Source: Lactobacillus taiwanensis DSM 21401
GTDB taxonomy: Bacteria; Bacillota; Bacilli; Lactobacillales; Lactobacillaceae
DNA: 51,396 nucleotides
Assembly (NCBI RefSeq): GCF_001436695.1
Contig: NZ_AYZG01000023.1
Coordinates: 1 to 51,396 of the forward strand
Reading direction: 5' to 3'
How positions within the stretch are numbered: position 1 is the stretch's first letter; each line of letters opens with the position of its first letter. Below are positions 18,959-27,987 of this stretch, one piece after another. Both the position numbers and the translations under genes were made by a program. The notes beneath the pieces are model-generated. The model searched no databases and was not told where the DNA came from. It saw nothing but the letters and a program-made list of their open reading frames with translations.

Positions 18959-19954
18959 ATGATTGGTAAAGAAACTCAAATACGTTTAGTAAATAAATTA
19001 GAAAATATACATCATGTTGTTGTTCAAGCATCAGCGCTCGTCGGGAGCAATGTTTTTGCTTTGCAACTACTTCATAAACAGAGCGATGTTATTGTTTATC
19101 AAACTCCAAATGATAGTGGAACTGTGACCTTTGATGAAAATCATCCAATTTTATTCTTGAAAGGGCCAAATTCAGCTGGAACTGCTGGCGGACATACTCA
19201 GACTTGGGTACAAAGTGGAGAAGACAATAAGTGGTTTGTTGGTACTAAACCTAAAAGGCATGAGAATACTTATTGGACCACGCAAATTGCTCGAGTAGCA
19301 GTTTCTGGATATCGGACGCAAACATTTACTAATAATACCGATTTACCGCGTTTGTCTTATCTTAATCGTGCAGGCTCAGGTTATGGTGATGGAAGTGTGG
19401 TTTATCCTGGAAAAGATTTAGTTAGAGTTGAAGCTGCTGTATCGCCCAATGGTCAGTATTTTTTGATTGCTAGTATAGATAATAGTCATATGGGACACTT
19501 CGCCATTTATAATCTTAATGAAGTGAATGAGAAGCTAGATGCTGCAGAAGAAACCTCTGAAGATATTAATATTCAAGAGTTAACCTGTCTAGGTGCTTTT
19601 AACGTTCCGCATTTTAATGATCAAAAGATTCTGTCTATTCAGGGTTATGCGATAGATGATAACAAGGATATTTATATTTCAAGTCAACCTAGTCCGCATA
19701 CGACTTTTTTAGGATTTCCTAAGCAAGGAAAACCACGTGAAATAGTCAAAATTCCCTGGGGAATATCTAACGCAGATAAGTGGTCTGTAGTTAACTTAGA
19801 CAATAGTTTAAAACTTGATGCTTTAGATTTTTGTACTGAATTTGAGGGCATTCAAGTAACTAGTGACTGCCTTTATTTAACTGTTGCCTATCATCAGCGT
19901 AATAGCGACTTAACGACTTTGATGAATAGAATATATCAAGTTGAGAAATTTTAA
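18959..19954 (+). CDS. Helveticin J-family class III bacteriocin homologue
   Basis: 331 residues from ATG 18959. The protein matches helveticin J along its length, with conserved blocks AGGHTQTW, RLSYLNRAGSG, AAVSPNGQYFLIAS, MGHFAIYNLN, SIQGYAID and YLTVAYH. Helveticin J is a large heat-labile bacteriocin of Lactobacillus. Upstream in-frame ATGs at 18869 and 18932 are possible, but helveticin J aligns from 18959 and AAGGA lies 11 nt before it. No signal peptide or immunity gene is visible; the neighbours are broken genes. Confidence 0.88.
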   Translation: MIGKETQIRLVNKLENIHHVVVQASALVGSNVFALQLLHKQSDVIVYQTPNDSGTVTFDENHPILFLKGPNSAGTAGGHTQTWVQSGEDNKWFVGTKPKRHENTYWTTQIARVAVSGYRTQTFTNNTDLPRLSYLNRAGSGYGDGSVVYPGKDLVRVEAAVSPNGQYFLIASIDNSHMGHFAIYNLNEVNEKLDAAEETSEDINIQELTCLGAFNVPHFNDQKILSIQGYAIDDNKDIYISSQPSPHTTFLGFPKQGKPREIVKIPWGISNADKWSVVNLDNSLKLDALDFCTEFEGIQVTSDCLYLTVAYHQRNSDLTTLMNRIYQVEKF

Positions 19955-19976
19955 TATAAAAAATGGGGTGATAAAA

Positions 19977-20543
19977 GTGAAAGTAAAGCGATGCAGTTGG
20001 GGAAATAGTAAAAATCTTGTATATCAATATTACCATGATAAAGAATGGGGAAAACTTAATTTAAATTCGAATTACTTATATGAAATGCTAGTTTTAGAAA
20101 GTTTTCAATCTGGTTTATCATGGGAGACTATTTTAAATAAAAGAGAAAATTTTCGAGCTGCTTTTGCAAATTTTGATTATCATAAAGTGGCTAAATTTAA
20201 TGAACAAGATTTTGAAAAATTAATGCAAAATAAAGGAATTGTTCGCAATCGTTTGAAAATTAATGCAGCAATTAATAACGCAAAAGTTTTGTTAAAAATG
20301 GAAAAAGAAGGACAAACTTTGGAACAATTTTTAATTAAATTTATTCCTGAACCAATAATTAACCATCCTCAAAAAGTTGAAGATGTTCCAGCTTCAGATG
20401 AACTATCTAAGCAAGTTTCAAGGAAAATGAAAAAATTAGGGTTTAAGTTTGTTGGACCAGTAACGATATATTCGTTTTTATAGGCAGTGGGATTAATTAA
20501 TGATCATATAGATAGTTGCAGTTTTAAAGATGGAGGAAGGTAA
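19977..20543 (+). pseudogene. tag: DNA-3-methyladenine glycosylase I, split by amber codon
   Basis: Base-excision repair enzyme that removes 3-methyladenine. The frame from GTG 19977 (after GGGGTGA) matches Tag: KRCSW, YYHDKEWG, LESFQSGLSWETIL. After VGPVTIYSFL it meets TAG at 20481-20483 where the family has Gln (CAG). The same frame continues AVGLINDHIDSC to a stop at 20541-20543. Tag zinc ligands are two N-terminal (Cys, His) and two C-terminal (His, Cys); the amber codon removes the C-terminal pair. Without readthrough the product of 168 residues should lack the zinc site. Confidence 0.85.
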
Positions 20544-21549
20544 TGGCTTTAATACTGTCGACAAAACAAGTAGTAATTATGTTCATTTTGATGATTATTG
20601 GTTGAGTATGTTATCAAGTTAAGTTTTTGCATGGGCAAACTGTTAAAGATTTAACCAAGATTCTGTTATATGTGATATCACTCTGTTTAATTGTCAATTC
20701 TTTTCGACAGTCATTTTCAAAAATACGACTATTACAATTTGGTTTAGTATTTTCACTTGTAGCTGGTTTATTTGTCTTTAGAATTATTATTAGTAGGACA
20801 ATTTTTAATGAGAAGTGGGTCAAGAATCACCAGAAAAGAACAGTTTTGCAATATGCCGGTACCTCTACTAATGCTGGGTGGTTTATGGGAGTGCCATTAG
20901 TACAAGCGATTTTAGGAACTAAGGAGTCTTTTTTGCAGCTCTTTATTTGATTGTTTATAACATTTTCATGTGGACGCATGGAATTAGGATATTCACATAA
21001 AAGAAAAAGTCATTTAGAGAAATTTTTCAGCAAGCCGTGATAATCCTAATATTATTGCGGCAGTCATTGGGATGGTTTTGTTCATAACACAGTTTAAATT
21101 ATCTGATGTAATTTCTGATCCGATGAATTATATTGCTAATTTGAATACCCCTTTAAGTATGATTGTAATCGGTACAAATCTTGGTGCAATTAATTTAAAA
21201 GAGGATTGGTATGATAAGTTAGCCTGGAGCGGAGTTTTTATTAGAAACTTATTTTTCTCAATAGTTATCTTAGAGATCTTATGCGTTTTGCCATTACCAG
21301 TAATTGCCAAATGACTACTCTAATTATGGCAGCTTGTTCAGCAGCAGGATTGGAGAAGAATTTTTATGTAGAGTCCTACTGTTTAATTTATTTACTAAAA
21401 TCTTTGAAAGTAAAAAATACGTTTTAGTTTGGGTCATATTAGCTTCTTCGTGGGGAGCGATTTTGTTGATTTTTGGTATAGTAATAATTATTTCTTTAAG
21501 TTCTATTTATGCATTTAATAAACGGACTAATACAGTTTTTAAGCATTAA
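20543..21549 (+). pseudogene. AEC (auxin efflux carrier)-family transporter, multiply broken
   Basis: ATG 20543 overlaps the tag stop and follows GGAGG. The frame has TGA at 20603-20605, continues to a frameshift near 20930, passes another stop and resumes in different frames (NPNIIAAVIGMVL, then NTPLSMIVIGTNLGAINL, then an ending with MTTLIMAACSAAG). These are recognisable blocks of AEC permeases (about 320 residues, ten helices). At least four lesions. Confidence 0.8.
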
Positions 21550-21578
21550 AAAAGCAGATCAAAATGATCTGCTTTTTT
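21549..21578. terminator. Bidirectional terminator
   Basis: Perfect stem 21551-21561 with 21565-21575, A run left and T run right, between convergent units. Confidence 0.88.
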
Positions 21579-21588
21579 ACATACTTAA

Positions 21589-22344
21589 TTAAAGTCCAAA
21601 AGGAATCTTGTAAAGGAAAATTCCAATAATTGCACCTAGGATAGGAGCAACAACAGGAATCCAGCCATAACTCCAGTGTGCGCCACCCTTTTTATTAGGG
21701 ATAGGCAATAATGAGTAAACAAGTCTTGGACCAAAATCACGGGCTGGATTAAGAGCTGGACCAGTTGGACCACCAAGGGCCATAACTAATGCAGTGATTA
21801 AGAATCCTACACCGATATTAGCAATATCAACAGCTTGTTTGAAGAACATCCCCTTGTAAAGACCAATTGCAACAAACATTAAAACCGCAGTACCAACAAC
21901 TTCGGAAATAAAACCGTTCCACTTACTATTAGTACAGTCGCTAGTAGCAAAACAAGAAAATATGATATCAGGATTGGTAGATTCTTTGAAGTGTGGCCAA
22001 TATACTCCTAAAACAAGAAGTTGACCGCAAATTGCTCCTAATAATTGGCAAGCAATGTAGGGAGCAACTTGTGACCACGGAAAGTTACCAGCAGCTGCTT
22101 GGGCAATTGTAACTGCTGGGTTAATATGGTTACCTGAAATTGAACCAAATAGCATGGCAGGAAGCATTACACCAAAGCCAAAACTGAAGGCAACCAAGAT
22201 CCAACCACCATTAGCTTTGCCATCAGGAGCATTACCAGTTGTACCTTTTAAGAAAGAATTTGCAACTGAACCATTACCAAATAATACTAAAATCAAAGTA
22301 CCGAAAAACTCGGCAAAATACTTAAGCATCCAACTATGTTCCAT
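21589..22344 (-). CDS. MIP-family glycerol facilitator / aquaporin
   Basis: Membrane channel of 251 residues, six helices and two half helices. Both NPA boxes are intact: NHINPAVTIA and ALNPARDFGPR. The Asp after the second NPA (NPARD) and the long loop with two Cys suggest the aquaglyceroporin branch, so glycerol or small-solute uptake is likely. ATG at 22344 follows AGAGGA. It could feed the dihydroxyacetone pathway encoded at 35.6 kb, but no physical link exists. Confidence 0.9.
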   Translation of the reverse strand: MEHSWMLKYFAEFFGTLILVLFGNGSVANSFLKGTTGNAPDGKANGGWILVAFSFGFGVMLPAMLFGSISGNHINPAVTIAQAAAGNFPWSQVAPYIACQLLGAICGQLLVLGVYWPHFKESTNPDIIFSCFATSDCTNSKWNGFISEVVGTAVLMFVAIGLYKGMFFKQAVDIANIGVGFLITALVMALGGPTGPALNPARDFGPRLVYSLLPIPNKKGGAHWSYGWIPVVAPILGAIIGIFLYKIPFGL

Positions 22345-22443
22345 AAGATACTTTTTCCTCTCTTGAAAAATAAGTGAAAAGTAAACACAGCTATTGATTA
22401 TACCTAAGTTTGTAAAAAAATCATAGCTATTTTTTTAAGATTC

Positions 22444-22473
22444 TTGCAATTTTAAGCAAAAAGTTTGCATAAT
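22444..22473 (+). promoter_or_regulatory. Promoter of first MFS exporter
   Basis: TTGCAA (22444-22449) and CATAAT (22468-22473) spaced by 18 nt; predicted start near 22480. Confidence 0.6.
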
Positions 22474-22490
22474 ATAAAGATAAATGTCCA

Positions 22491-22525
22491 AGCTCTAGTT
22501 ACTTAATGTAATAAGAGCTCTTTTT
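22491..22525 (+). terminator. Terminator-like hairpin in the leader of the first exporter
   Basis: AGCTCT (22491-22496) pairs with AGAGCT (22514-22519), extended by GTTAC/GTAAT, followed by C and five T. It lies between the promoter and the start codon at 22547, so it would stop transcription unless overcome. Confidence 0.55.
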
Positions 22526-22546
22526 GTTATTGAGGGAAGTGCTTGA

Positions 22547-24025
22547 ATGAATAAAAAACAGATTACTATGGTAACAATAGCGCTGATGCTAGGGAATGTG
22601 ATGGCTGGATTAGATGGAACAATTACTAATACTGCAATTCCGGCAATTGTTTCAGCGCTACATGGAATCCAATTTATGGGATGGATTGTTGCAATCTATC
22701 TCTTAGGAATGTCTGTTTCAATACCTATTTGGACAAAAATTGGTGAAAAAATTACTAATAAACTAGCTTTTGAAATTGCCTTAGGATTATTTGTTTTGGG
22801 CTCAACTTTAGAAGGAATTGCCCCAAGTATCTACTTTTTCTTAGTAGCAAGAATGATCATGGGAATTGGAGGCGGTGGTATGGGATCACTGCCTTATATT
22901 ATTGCGGGTTATGTTTTTCCAAATATCAAGAAAAGAACTCAAATTTTGGGGTATTTAACTGCTAGTTTCAATGGAGCTGCAATTTTAGGTCCCTTAGTAG
23001 GAGGCTGGCTAATTGATACTTTATCATGGCACTGGGTCTTTTATATTAATATTCCAATTGGCTTAATAGCTTTACTAATTTCATTGATCTACTATAAACC
23101 GGTAACACCAAAATCTGCTCCAGTTTTTGACTTGGGAGGAGCATTTTTATTGGTTACTGGACTGATTATGTTTTTAATGGGAATTCAACTCTTAGGTCTT
23201 ACTGCAACTTGGATTGTTGTAGGTTTGATTTTATTAAGTATTGTCTTATTAATTTTTTTCTTTTTTCACGAAGCAAAGACAGAAAATCCAATTATTCCTC
23301 TTTCTATTTTTAGAAATCATGATTTAAATGGAGATTTTATTTTATTTGCAACTACTTGGGGAGCCTTTATTGCTGTAAACACCTATTTACCAATGTGGGC
23401 ACAGGCGCTTTTGGGAATGTCAGCATTAATGGGTGGGATTACTTTGATTCCTAACTCAATTGTTGAAATTATTGCTTCTCAAACAGTTGCCACAATTCAA
23501 GAGAAAATTAGAACATTTACGCTAGTAATGATTGGAATTGTAACCATGATGATCTCTTCCGGTGGGTTATTTCTAGCAAATAACAAAACATCTTTGTGGA
23601 TGTTAATTGTAGTAGGTGCTTTTTCTGGAATTGGAGTTGGTTTTATCTTTGTGGGACTCCAAGTAAAAGTTCAAATTGATGCTGGGATGAAGGACATGGC
23701 AACTGCTACTTCAACTTCTTATTTGATCAGAATCTTAGCCCAAACTGTGATGGCAGCTGTATATGGTGTGATTATGAACTTAGCTTTAGCTAGCGGAATC
23801 AATTCGCATAGTAATATCACGATGAAGATGATGAATGAATTAAGTGATGCAAAATCTGCTAAATTATTGCCACAATATCTTTTGCCAGAAATGCGCCGAA
23901 TTTTTCATAGTGGTATTCATGAAATTATGGCAGTCTCATTTATTTTGTTGATAATTGCTACTGTCTTTAATTTTTATTTCAATTTTAGGCAGCCAAATAA
24001 AAAACTTAATAGATCATCAAAATAA
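22547..24025 (+). CDS. MFS multidrug exporter, 14-TM (EmrB/QacA family)
   Basis: 492-residue inner membrane drug:proton antiporter. N-terminal GLDGTITNTAIPAI (motif D1 region of 14-TM DHA2 exporters), motif A GxxxDxxGxK variant IWTKIGEKITNK, and motif C-like GPLVGGWLID. First of two tandem paralogues that align over their whole length; likely exports cationic or amphipathic compounds, but the substrate is unknown. GAGGGA precedes ATG 22547. Confidence 0.88.
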   Translation: MNKKQITMVTIALMLGNVMAGLDGTITNTAIPAIVSALHGIQFMGWIVAIYLLGMSVSIPIWTKIGEKITNKLAFEIALGLFVLGSTLEGIAPSIYFFLVARMIMGIGGGGMGSLPYIIAGYVFPNIKKRTQILGYLTASFNGAAILGPLVGGWLIDTLSWHWVFYINIPIGLIALLISLIYYKPVTPKSAPVFDLGGAFLLVTGLIMFLMGIQLLGLTATWIVVGLILLSIVLLIFFFFHEAKTENPIIPLSIFRNHDLNGDFILFATTWGAFIAVNTYLPMWAQALLGMSALMGGITLIPNSIVEIIASQTVATIQEKIRTFTLVMIGIVTMMISSGGLFLANNKTSLWMLIVVGAFSGIGVGFIFVGLQVKVQIDAGMKDMATATSTSYLIRILAQTVMAAVYGVIMNLALASGINSHSNITMKMMNELSDAKSAKLLPQYLLPEMRRIFHSGIHEIMAVSFILLIIATVFNFYFNFRQPNKKLNRSSK

Positions 24026-24071
24026 AGCTTGTGTTTGAGAGTTTAAGCAAGTATATTTTAGATAGATTATT

Positions 24072-24105
24072 AGCCTTGATTATTGCGAAGTAATTGGGGC
24101 TTTTT
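24072..24105 (+). terminator. Terminator-like hairpin in front of the second exporter
   Basis: AGCCTTGATTA (24072-24082) pairs with TAATTGGGGCT (24091-24101) using several G-T pairs, then five T. It may end the first gene's transcript or act as attenuator of the second gene, whose start is 26 nt downstream. Confidence 0.55.
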
Positions 24106-24130
24106 ATTTTATAGAAAAGTAGGTGTACAT

Positions 24131-25582
24131 ATGACAAAAAAGCAGGTAACGATGGTGACATTTGCCATGGTTTTGGCTAATGTAATGGCAGGATTAGATA
24201 GTACAATTATTAATACTGCAATTCCCGCCATTATTGCGGATTTACATGGAATTCAATTTATGGGGTGGATTATTGCAATTATGCTTCTGGGCATGTCCGT
24301 TTCAACACCAATTTGGACCAAAGTCGGCGAAAAAATTGGCAATAAAGCCACCTTTGAATTGTCGTTACTCTTTTTTGTTTTAGGCTCTCTTTTTCAAGGC
24401 TTGGCTGACAATATGTATTTCTTTCTTTTGGCACGTGCTTTAATGGGAATCGGTGCTGGAGGTATGGGATCGCTGCCTTATATTATGGCTGGCTTTATTT
24501 TTGACAATATTAGGACAAGAACTAAGATTCTAGGATATTTAGGTGCTGCTTTTAGCGTAGCGGCGATCGTAGGACCATTAGTAGGTGGCTATTTAGTAGA
24601 TTCTCTTTCCTGGCACTGGGTCTTTTATATTAATATTCCAATCGGTTTATTAGCGATCTTATTATCACTAATCTATTACCGTGAAGGAGAGATTAAAGAA
24701 ACACCGAAGTTTGACGTGCTTGGTTCATGTTTAATCATTGCGGGGCTAACATCACTTTTATTGGGAATTCAATTGCTAGGTTTAACTAAAATTTGGATTG
24801 TTACAAGTTTAATTGTTGCAGGTTTATTATTATTAATCTTATTCTTTGTGCATGAAGAGGGACATCCAAATCCTGTAGTCCCAATTAGCATGTTTAAAAA
24901 TCAGGCTTTAGTTGGTGATTTTTTGCTTTTCATTTTTAGTTGGGGTGCATTTTTAGCAATCAATACATATTTACCAATGTGGGCACAAGGTTTGCTGGGG
25001 ACAACTGCTCTAATTGGAGGAATGACCTTAATTCCTAATTCTTTGGTGGATGTTGTAGGCACTTTAGTAGTTAATCCATTAAAAGCTCGCTTTAATAATC
25101 GAACTCTGCTCTCAATGGGATTAATTTGTATTTTGATTTCATCTCTTGGCTTGGCGCTGGTTCCGCAAAATGCCAATATTTGGTGGCTTTCAATTCTTGG
25201 AATGTTTTCAGGATTTGGTGTTGGTTTTATTTTTGTCTTACTTCAAATAAAAGTCCAAGTTGATGCTAGTGAAAAAAATATGGCGCCAGCAACATCGCTT
25301 TCTTATTTAATTAGGATTTTAGCTCAAACTGTGATGGCAGCTGTTTATGGTGTAATTATGAATATGCAACTAGCTAAAGGTGTAGCTGAAAATTCGGGTA
25401 TAACGATGAACATGCTTAATAAATTGAGTGATGCTAATTCAGCTAAGAACTTACCCCAAAATTTGTTGCCAACGATGAGAAACATTTTTCATTTAGGATT
25501 GCAAGAAATTATGTGGTGTTCAACTGGATTACTTATAATTGCAATTGGATTGAATTTTGTTTTTAATAAAAATACTAAATAA
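24131..25582 (+). CDS. MFS multidrug exporter, 14-TM, tandem paralogue
   Basis: 483 residues from ATG 24131 (AGGTG upstream; the frame is open for 16 codons more). Clearly homologous to the preceding gene: GLDSTIINTAIPAI, IWTKVGEKIGNK, GPLVGGYLVDSLSWHWVFYI. Both proteins are most alike in the N-terminal half and around the last helices (SYLIRILAQTVMAAVYGVIM). The arrangement suggests an old tandem duplication followed by substrate divergence. Confidence 0.88.
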   Translation: MTKKQVTMVTFAMVLANVMAGLDSTIINTAIPAIIADLHGIQFMGWIIAIMLLGMSVSTPIWTKVGEKIGNKATFELSLLFFVLGSLFQGLADNMYFFLLARALMGIGAGGMGSLPYIMAGFIFDNIRTRTKILGYLGAAFSVAAIVGPLVGGYLVDSLSWHWVFYINIPIGLLAILLSLIYYREGEIKETPKFDVLGSCLIIAGLTSLLLGIQLLGLTKIWIVTSLIVAGLLLLILFFVHEEGHPNPVVPISMFKNQALVGDFLLFIFSWGAFLAINTYLPMWAQGLLGTTALIGGMTLIPNSLVDVVGTLVVNPLKARFNNRTLLSMGLICILISSLGLALVPQNANIWWLSILGMFSGFGVGFIFVLLQIKVQVDASEKNMAPATSLSYLIRILAQTVMAAVYGVIMNMQLAKGVAENSGITMNMLNKLSDANSAKNLPQNLLPTMRNIFHLGLQEIMWCSTGLLIIAIGLNFVFNKNTK

Positions 25583-25585
25583 GAA

Positions 25586-25634
25586 AAGAGCTGATAGACG
25601 AGTCCTGAAGTTGGGATTGTCTATCAGCTTTTTC
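25586..25634. terminator. Bidirectional terminator
   Basis: Perfect 11-bp stem 25589-25599 with 25619-25629, A-rich left flank and T run right, between convergent genes. Confidence 0.85.
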
Positions 25635-25645
25635 TGTATTATTAA

Positions 25646-26209
25646 TTAATTTACTTTTTCTATTTTTCCAACTGCAATTGGAAGAGTAACGTGTGGACCA
25701 TAGTTTGCTACGCTGCCTTGGACAGTGTTGGGAAGCGATAGGCTCTCGGGCACACCGTGAATATAAACTACGCGCTTATCTAAAGCTAGATCAGTTGTGT
25801 TAAAGATTTCTTTAAAATGCTTCTTTAATTCATTTAAAGGAACATCAGCTTCGTATAGATAGTGACCAGATTCATCAGCATGGGGATAGGAATCAGTAGG
25901 AATATTAATTTTTTCAGGATTTTTATTGAAAGGAACCATTGTTGTACCTGACACTGGCTCAGTTTCTGGTAAATCAATAAATCCATCTCCATTTAAGTCA
26001 TTGTCCATTGTTGCTACATGAGCATCTTTACCATCAGGGAAACCATGGAAGTGTTGCCAGTGTTCGATGTTTGCTGGAGTATCGAACATTTCAATCATAA
26101 TATGTAACGTATCTTGTTCCCCATCTTCAGTAAAAGTAGCAGTTCCGTGAGGAGAGCAAGCTATTTTTTCGGCATTAAGTGGTCCAATTTTAGCAATATA
26201 TTTTTTCAT
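25646..26209 (-). CDS. Conserved hypothetical protein with EF-hand-like loop
   Basis: 187 residues, acidic, no signal peptide. A clear calcium-type loop DNDLNGDGFIDLPE lies near 70-83. Before it comes HWQHFHGFPDGKDAH, which together with the N-terminal HGTATF and HIMIEMF strands recalls CHRD/Cu-Zn superoxide dismutase-like folds, but I cannot confirm this. AAAGGAAA precedes the ATG at 26209. Function unknown. Confidence 0.75.
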   Translation of the reverse strand: MKKYIAKIGPLNAEKIACSPHGTATFTEDGEQDTLHIMIEMFDTPANIEHWQHFHGFPDGKDAHVATMDNDLNGDGFIDLPETEPVSGTTMVPFNKNPEKINIPTDSYPHADESGHYLYEADVPLNELKKHFKEIFNTTDLALDKRVVYIHGVPESLSLPNTVQGSVANYGPHVTLPIAVGKIEKVN

Positions 26210-26320
26210 TTTAATTTCCTTTCTAAAAAATTAAACTTTCAACTATATTATAGAAAGCAAAATTGAAAAGAAGAAAATATTATGCTTAGAAATTATTGCT
26301 AGATAATGGTAGGAGAAGAT

Positions 26321-26449
26321 TTAGCTATTAATGACGATATGATTCTCAATATATGATAAGAGTTCACTAACTGGCTTTTGATAATTATGACCAACCCACC
26401 AGATTAAGAGCATGTAAATGCCACCTGATTGATAGCTAATCGCATAGGA
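26321..26449 (-). pseudogene. TetR-family regulator, C-terminal stump
   Basis: The minus strand reads YAISYQSGGIYMLLIWWV and ends ...LLSYIENHIVINS stop at 26321, the typical last helices of a TetR-type ligand domain. No start codon or HTH remains; upstream DNA switches abruptly to another gene fragment at about 26450. Confidence 0.6.
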
Positions 26450-27306
26450 CGGGAGAAGTAGTATCAGATCTTGCGTCTTCTAGATATAATCTAGGCATTT
26501 ATGGAACAAGAAATGTATGTCTTCATGGTGAAAAAGTTGAAATGAAGTATAGCTTTGTGGCTGATATGTCATACGACTGGAGCGGTAACTTAGGCTTTAA
26601 GATGCCAAAAAATTGGGCCTTTGATCAGTTTGTTGAATATCCTATTGGTGGAACGCCAATTGACCAAGTGGCTGCTTCAGGTAAAGATAGTGGTACTAAA
26701 TATTTCAGCCCGGGTACTGAAAATACAATTTCGGTTTCAGATGCTTTAGATAATATTCGTAAAAATTTAGGTAATAAATTTGCAGTTGATTTAAATAAAA
26801 CAATTACTATTTCTAATGGTCCAGCTTTAAAGGTGACTTTAACAGCAACAGACAGTTTTTCAGAAGTGGGATCTTCGCCAGTATTCACAATTAGTAATGG
26901 AAAATTAAATTCAGCAAATATTACTAATTGGCTAGCTAATACTTACGGATTAAAACCAGAGAAACTTGACATTGTAGTCAATGGTGCTGGTACATTAGTG
27001 GAGTCCTCAAAAATTACTGCTGGAAATATTTCTGTTAAGGTGTCAGCTAATAGTAATGACGAGTATAAATTATCCTTTATTTGTAATGTAATTAAAGAGG
27101 AGGACAAATTATTAGACAACGAACTTTCACTTATCATTGATATGACAATTAAACCATTACCATTTTTAAACGGTATCCCTAACTTAAATGTAAATCTATC
27201 TGCTGAAGATGCGGGCCGAACTGTAGTATTAATTGGTATTGCAGCCTTAGCTCTAGTAATTACGGGAAATCCCGAATTGTTTCCTGTAGCAATTGCTGCT
27301 ATTTAA
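26450..27306 (+). pseudogene. 5'-truncated DUF1906 (Rv2525c-like) glycoside hydrolase-like protein
   Basis: An open frame with no start codon or ribosome site at its beginning reads YNLGIYGTRNVC, DMSYDWSGNLGFKMP and NWAFDQFVEYPIGG, the C-terminal third of the DUF1906 cell-wall hydrolase-like domain. The first ATG (26542) lies inside the domain. About 200 further residues of beta-rich extension follow, ending in a hydrophobic segment (VVLIGIAALALVI). The active-site half of the domain is missing, so it should be non-functional as a hydrolase. Confidence 0.65.
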
Positions 27307-27315
27307 ATTACACTA

Positions 27316-27894
27316 TTAAAATCTAAAATAGTATTTACATCTATTTTTTATTGTTAAAAATAATTTAGTTTTTTTGAGTACTGTATTATTTTGAGATTTT
27401 GAAATTATTTTTATAATTACCTTCTGATGATGATTATTTAAATTAGAATCTTTAAACGAACTAATAATATACATCTTTTTTGTATTAATAAATATGGCAG
27501 TATCTAAGTCTAAGATTCCAGCAGAATTAATATTTTTTGATGAGATATTATATTTATTTTTCAGAATAGAAATATCTGAATTTGATAAAGAAAATAGAGA
27601 AATTAATGTTGGAGTTGGGTATTGTTGGGCCCAAAAAAATGCAGCATAGATTGTTATGATTAACGGAGAAAATATTCCTAATAAACAAATTATTTTAGAC
27701 AAAAAATTAGCATTATTTAAAGATAATATAAAAAATATAGTTGCTAAGAAATAAATTATATGTATAAAAAAACGTGTAAAGCGAGACTTTTGGGGTACAT
27801 AGATTAAATTTAGAAAAAACACTAGCCATGTTGCCTTAAATACATCCCATTTAGTTAAATTGGAAACAAAAATAGGGTTATCTTGTGAATTCAT
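27316..27894 (-). CDS. Membrane protein of unknown function
   Basis: 192 residues from ATG 27894 (AAGGTG upstream at 6 nt). Two or three hydrophobic helices at about 45-65 and 65-95 are followed by a hydrophilic, Ser/Asn/Lys-rich C-terminal domain. Composition is much richer in Ile, Asn and Lys than neighbouring genes, suggesting a different origin. Not recognised. It lies between the hydrolase fragment and the holin gene, on the opposite strand. Confidence 0.6.
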   Translation of the reverse strand: MNSQDNPIFVSNLTKWDVFKATWLVFFLNLIYVPQKSRFTRFFIHIIYFLATIFFILSLNNANFLSKIICLLGIFSPLIITIYAAFFWAQQYPTPTLISLFSLSNSDISILKNKYNISSKNINSAGILDLDTAIFINTKKMYIISSFKDSNLNNHHQKVIIKIISKSQNNTVLKKTKLFLTIKNRCKYYFRF

Positions 27895-27987
27895 GAAAAA
27901 CACCTTTCGAAAGTTATAGATGTTACGATTTTAAAAGATGAAAAGTTGAATGTCAAAATTAATTAGTTTAAAGAAAAGAGGAGAGGA

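Noticed and set aside
20614-20823. Minus-strand frame over the AEC transporter remains
   Set aside because: Lies opposite recognisable AEC protein blocks and has no ribosome site.
22154-22366. Plus-strand frame opposite the glycerol facilitator
   Set aside because: Antisense shadow, proline/lysine-rich, no start signals.
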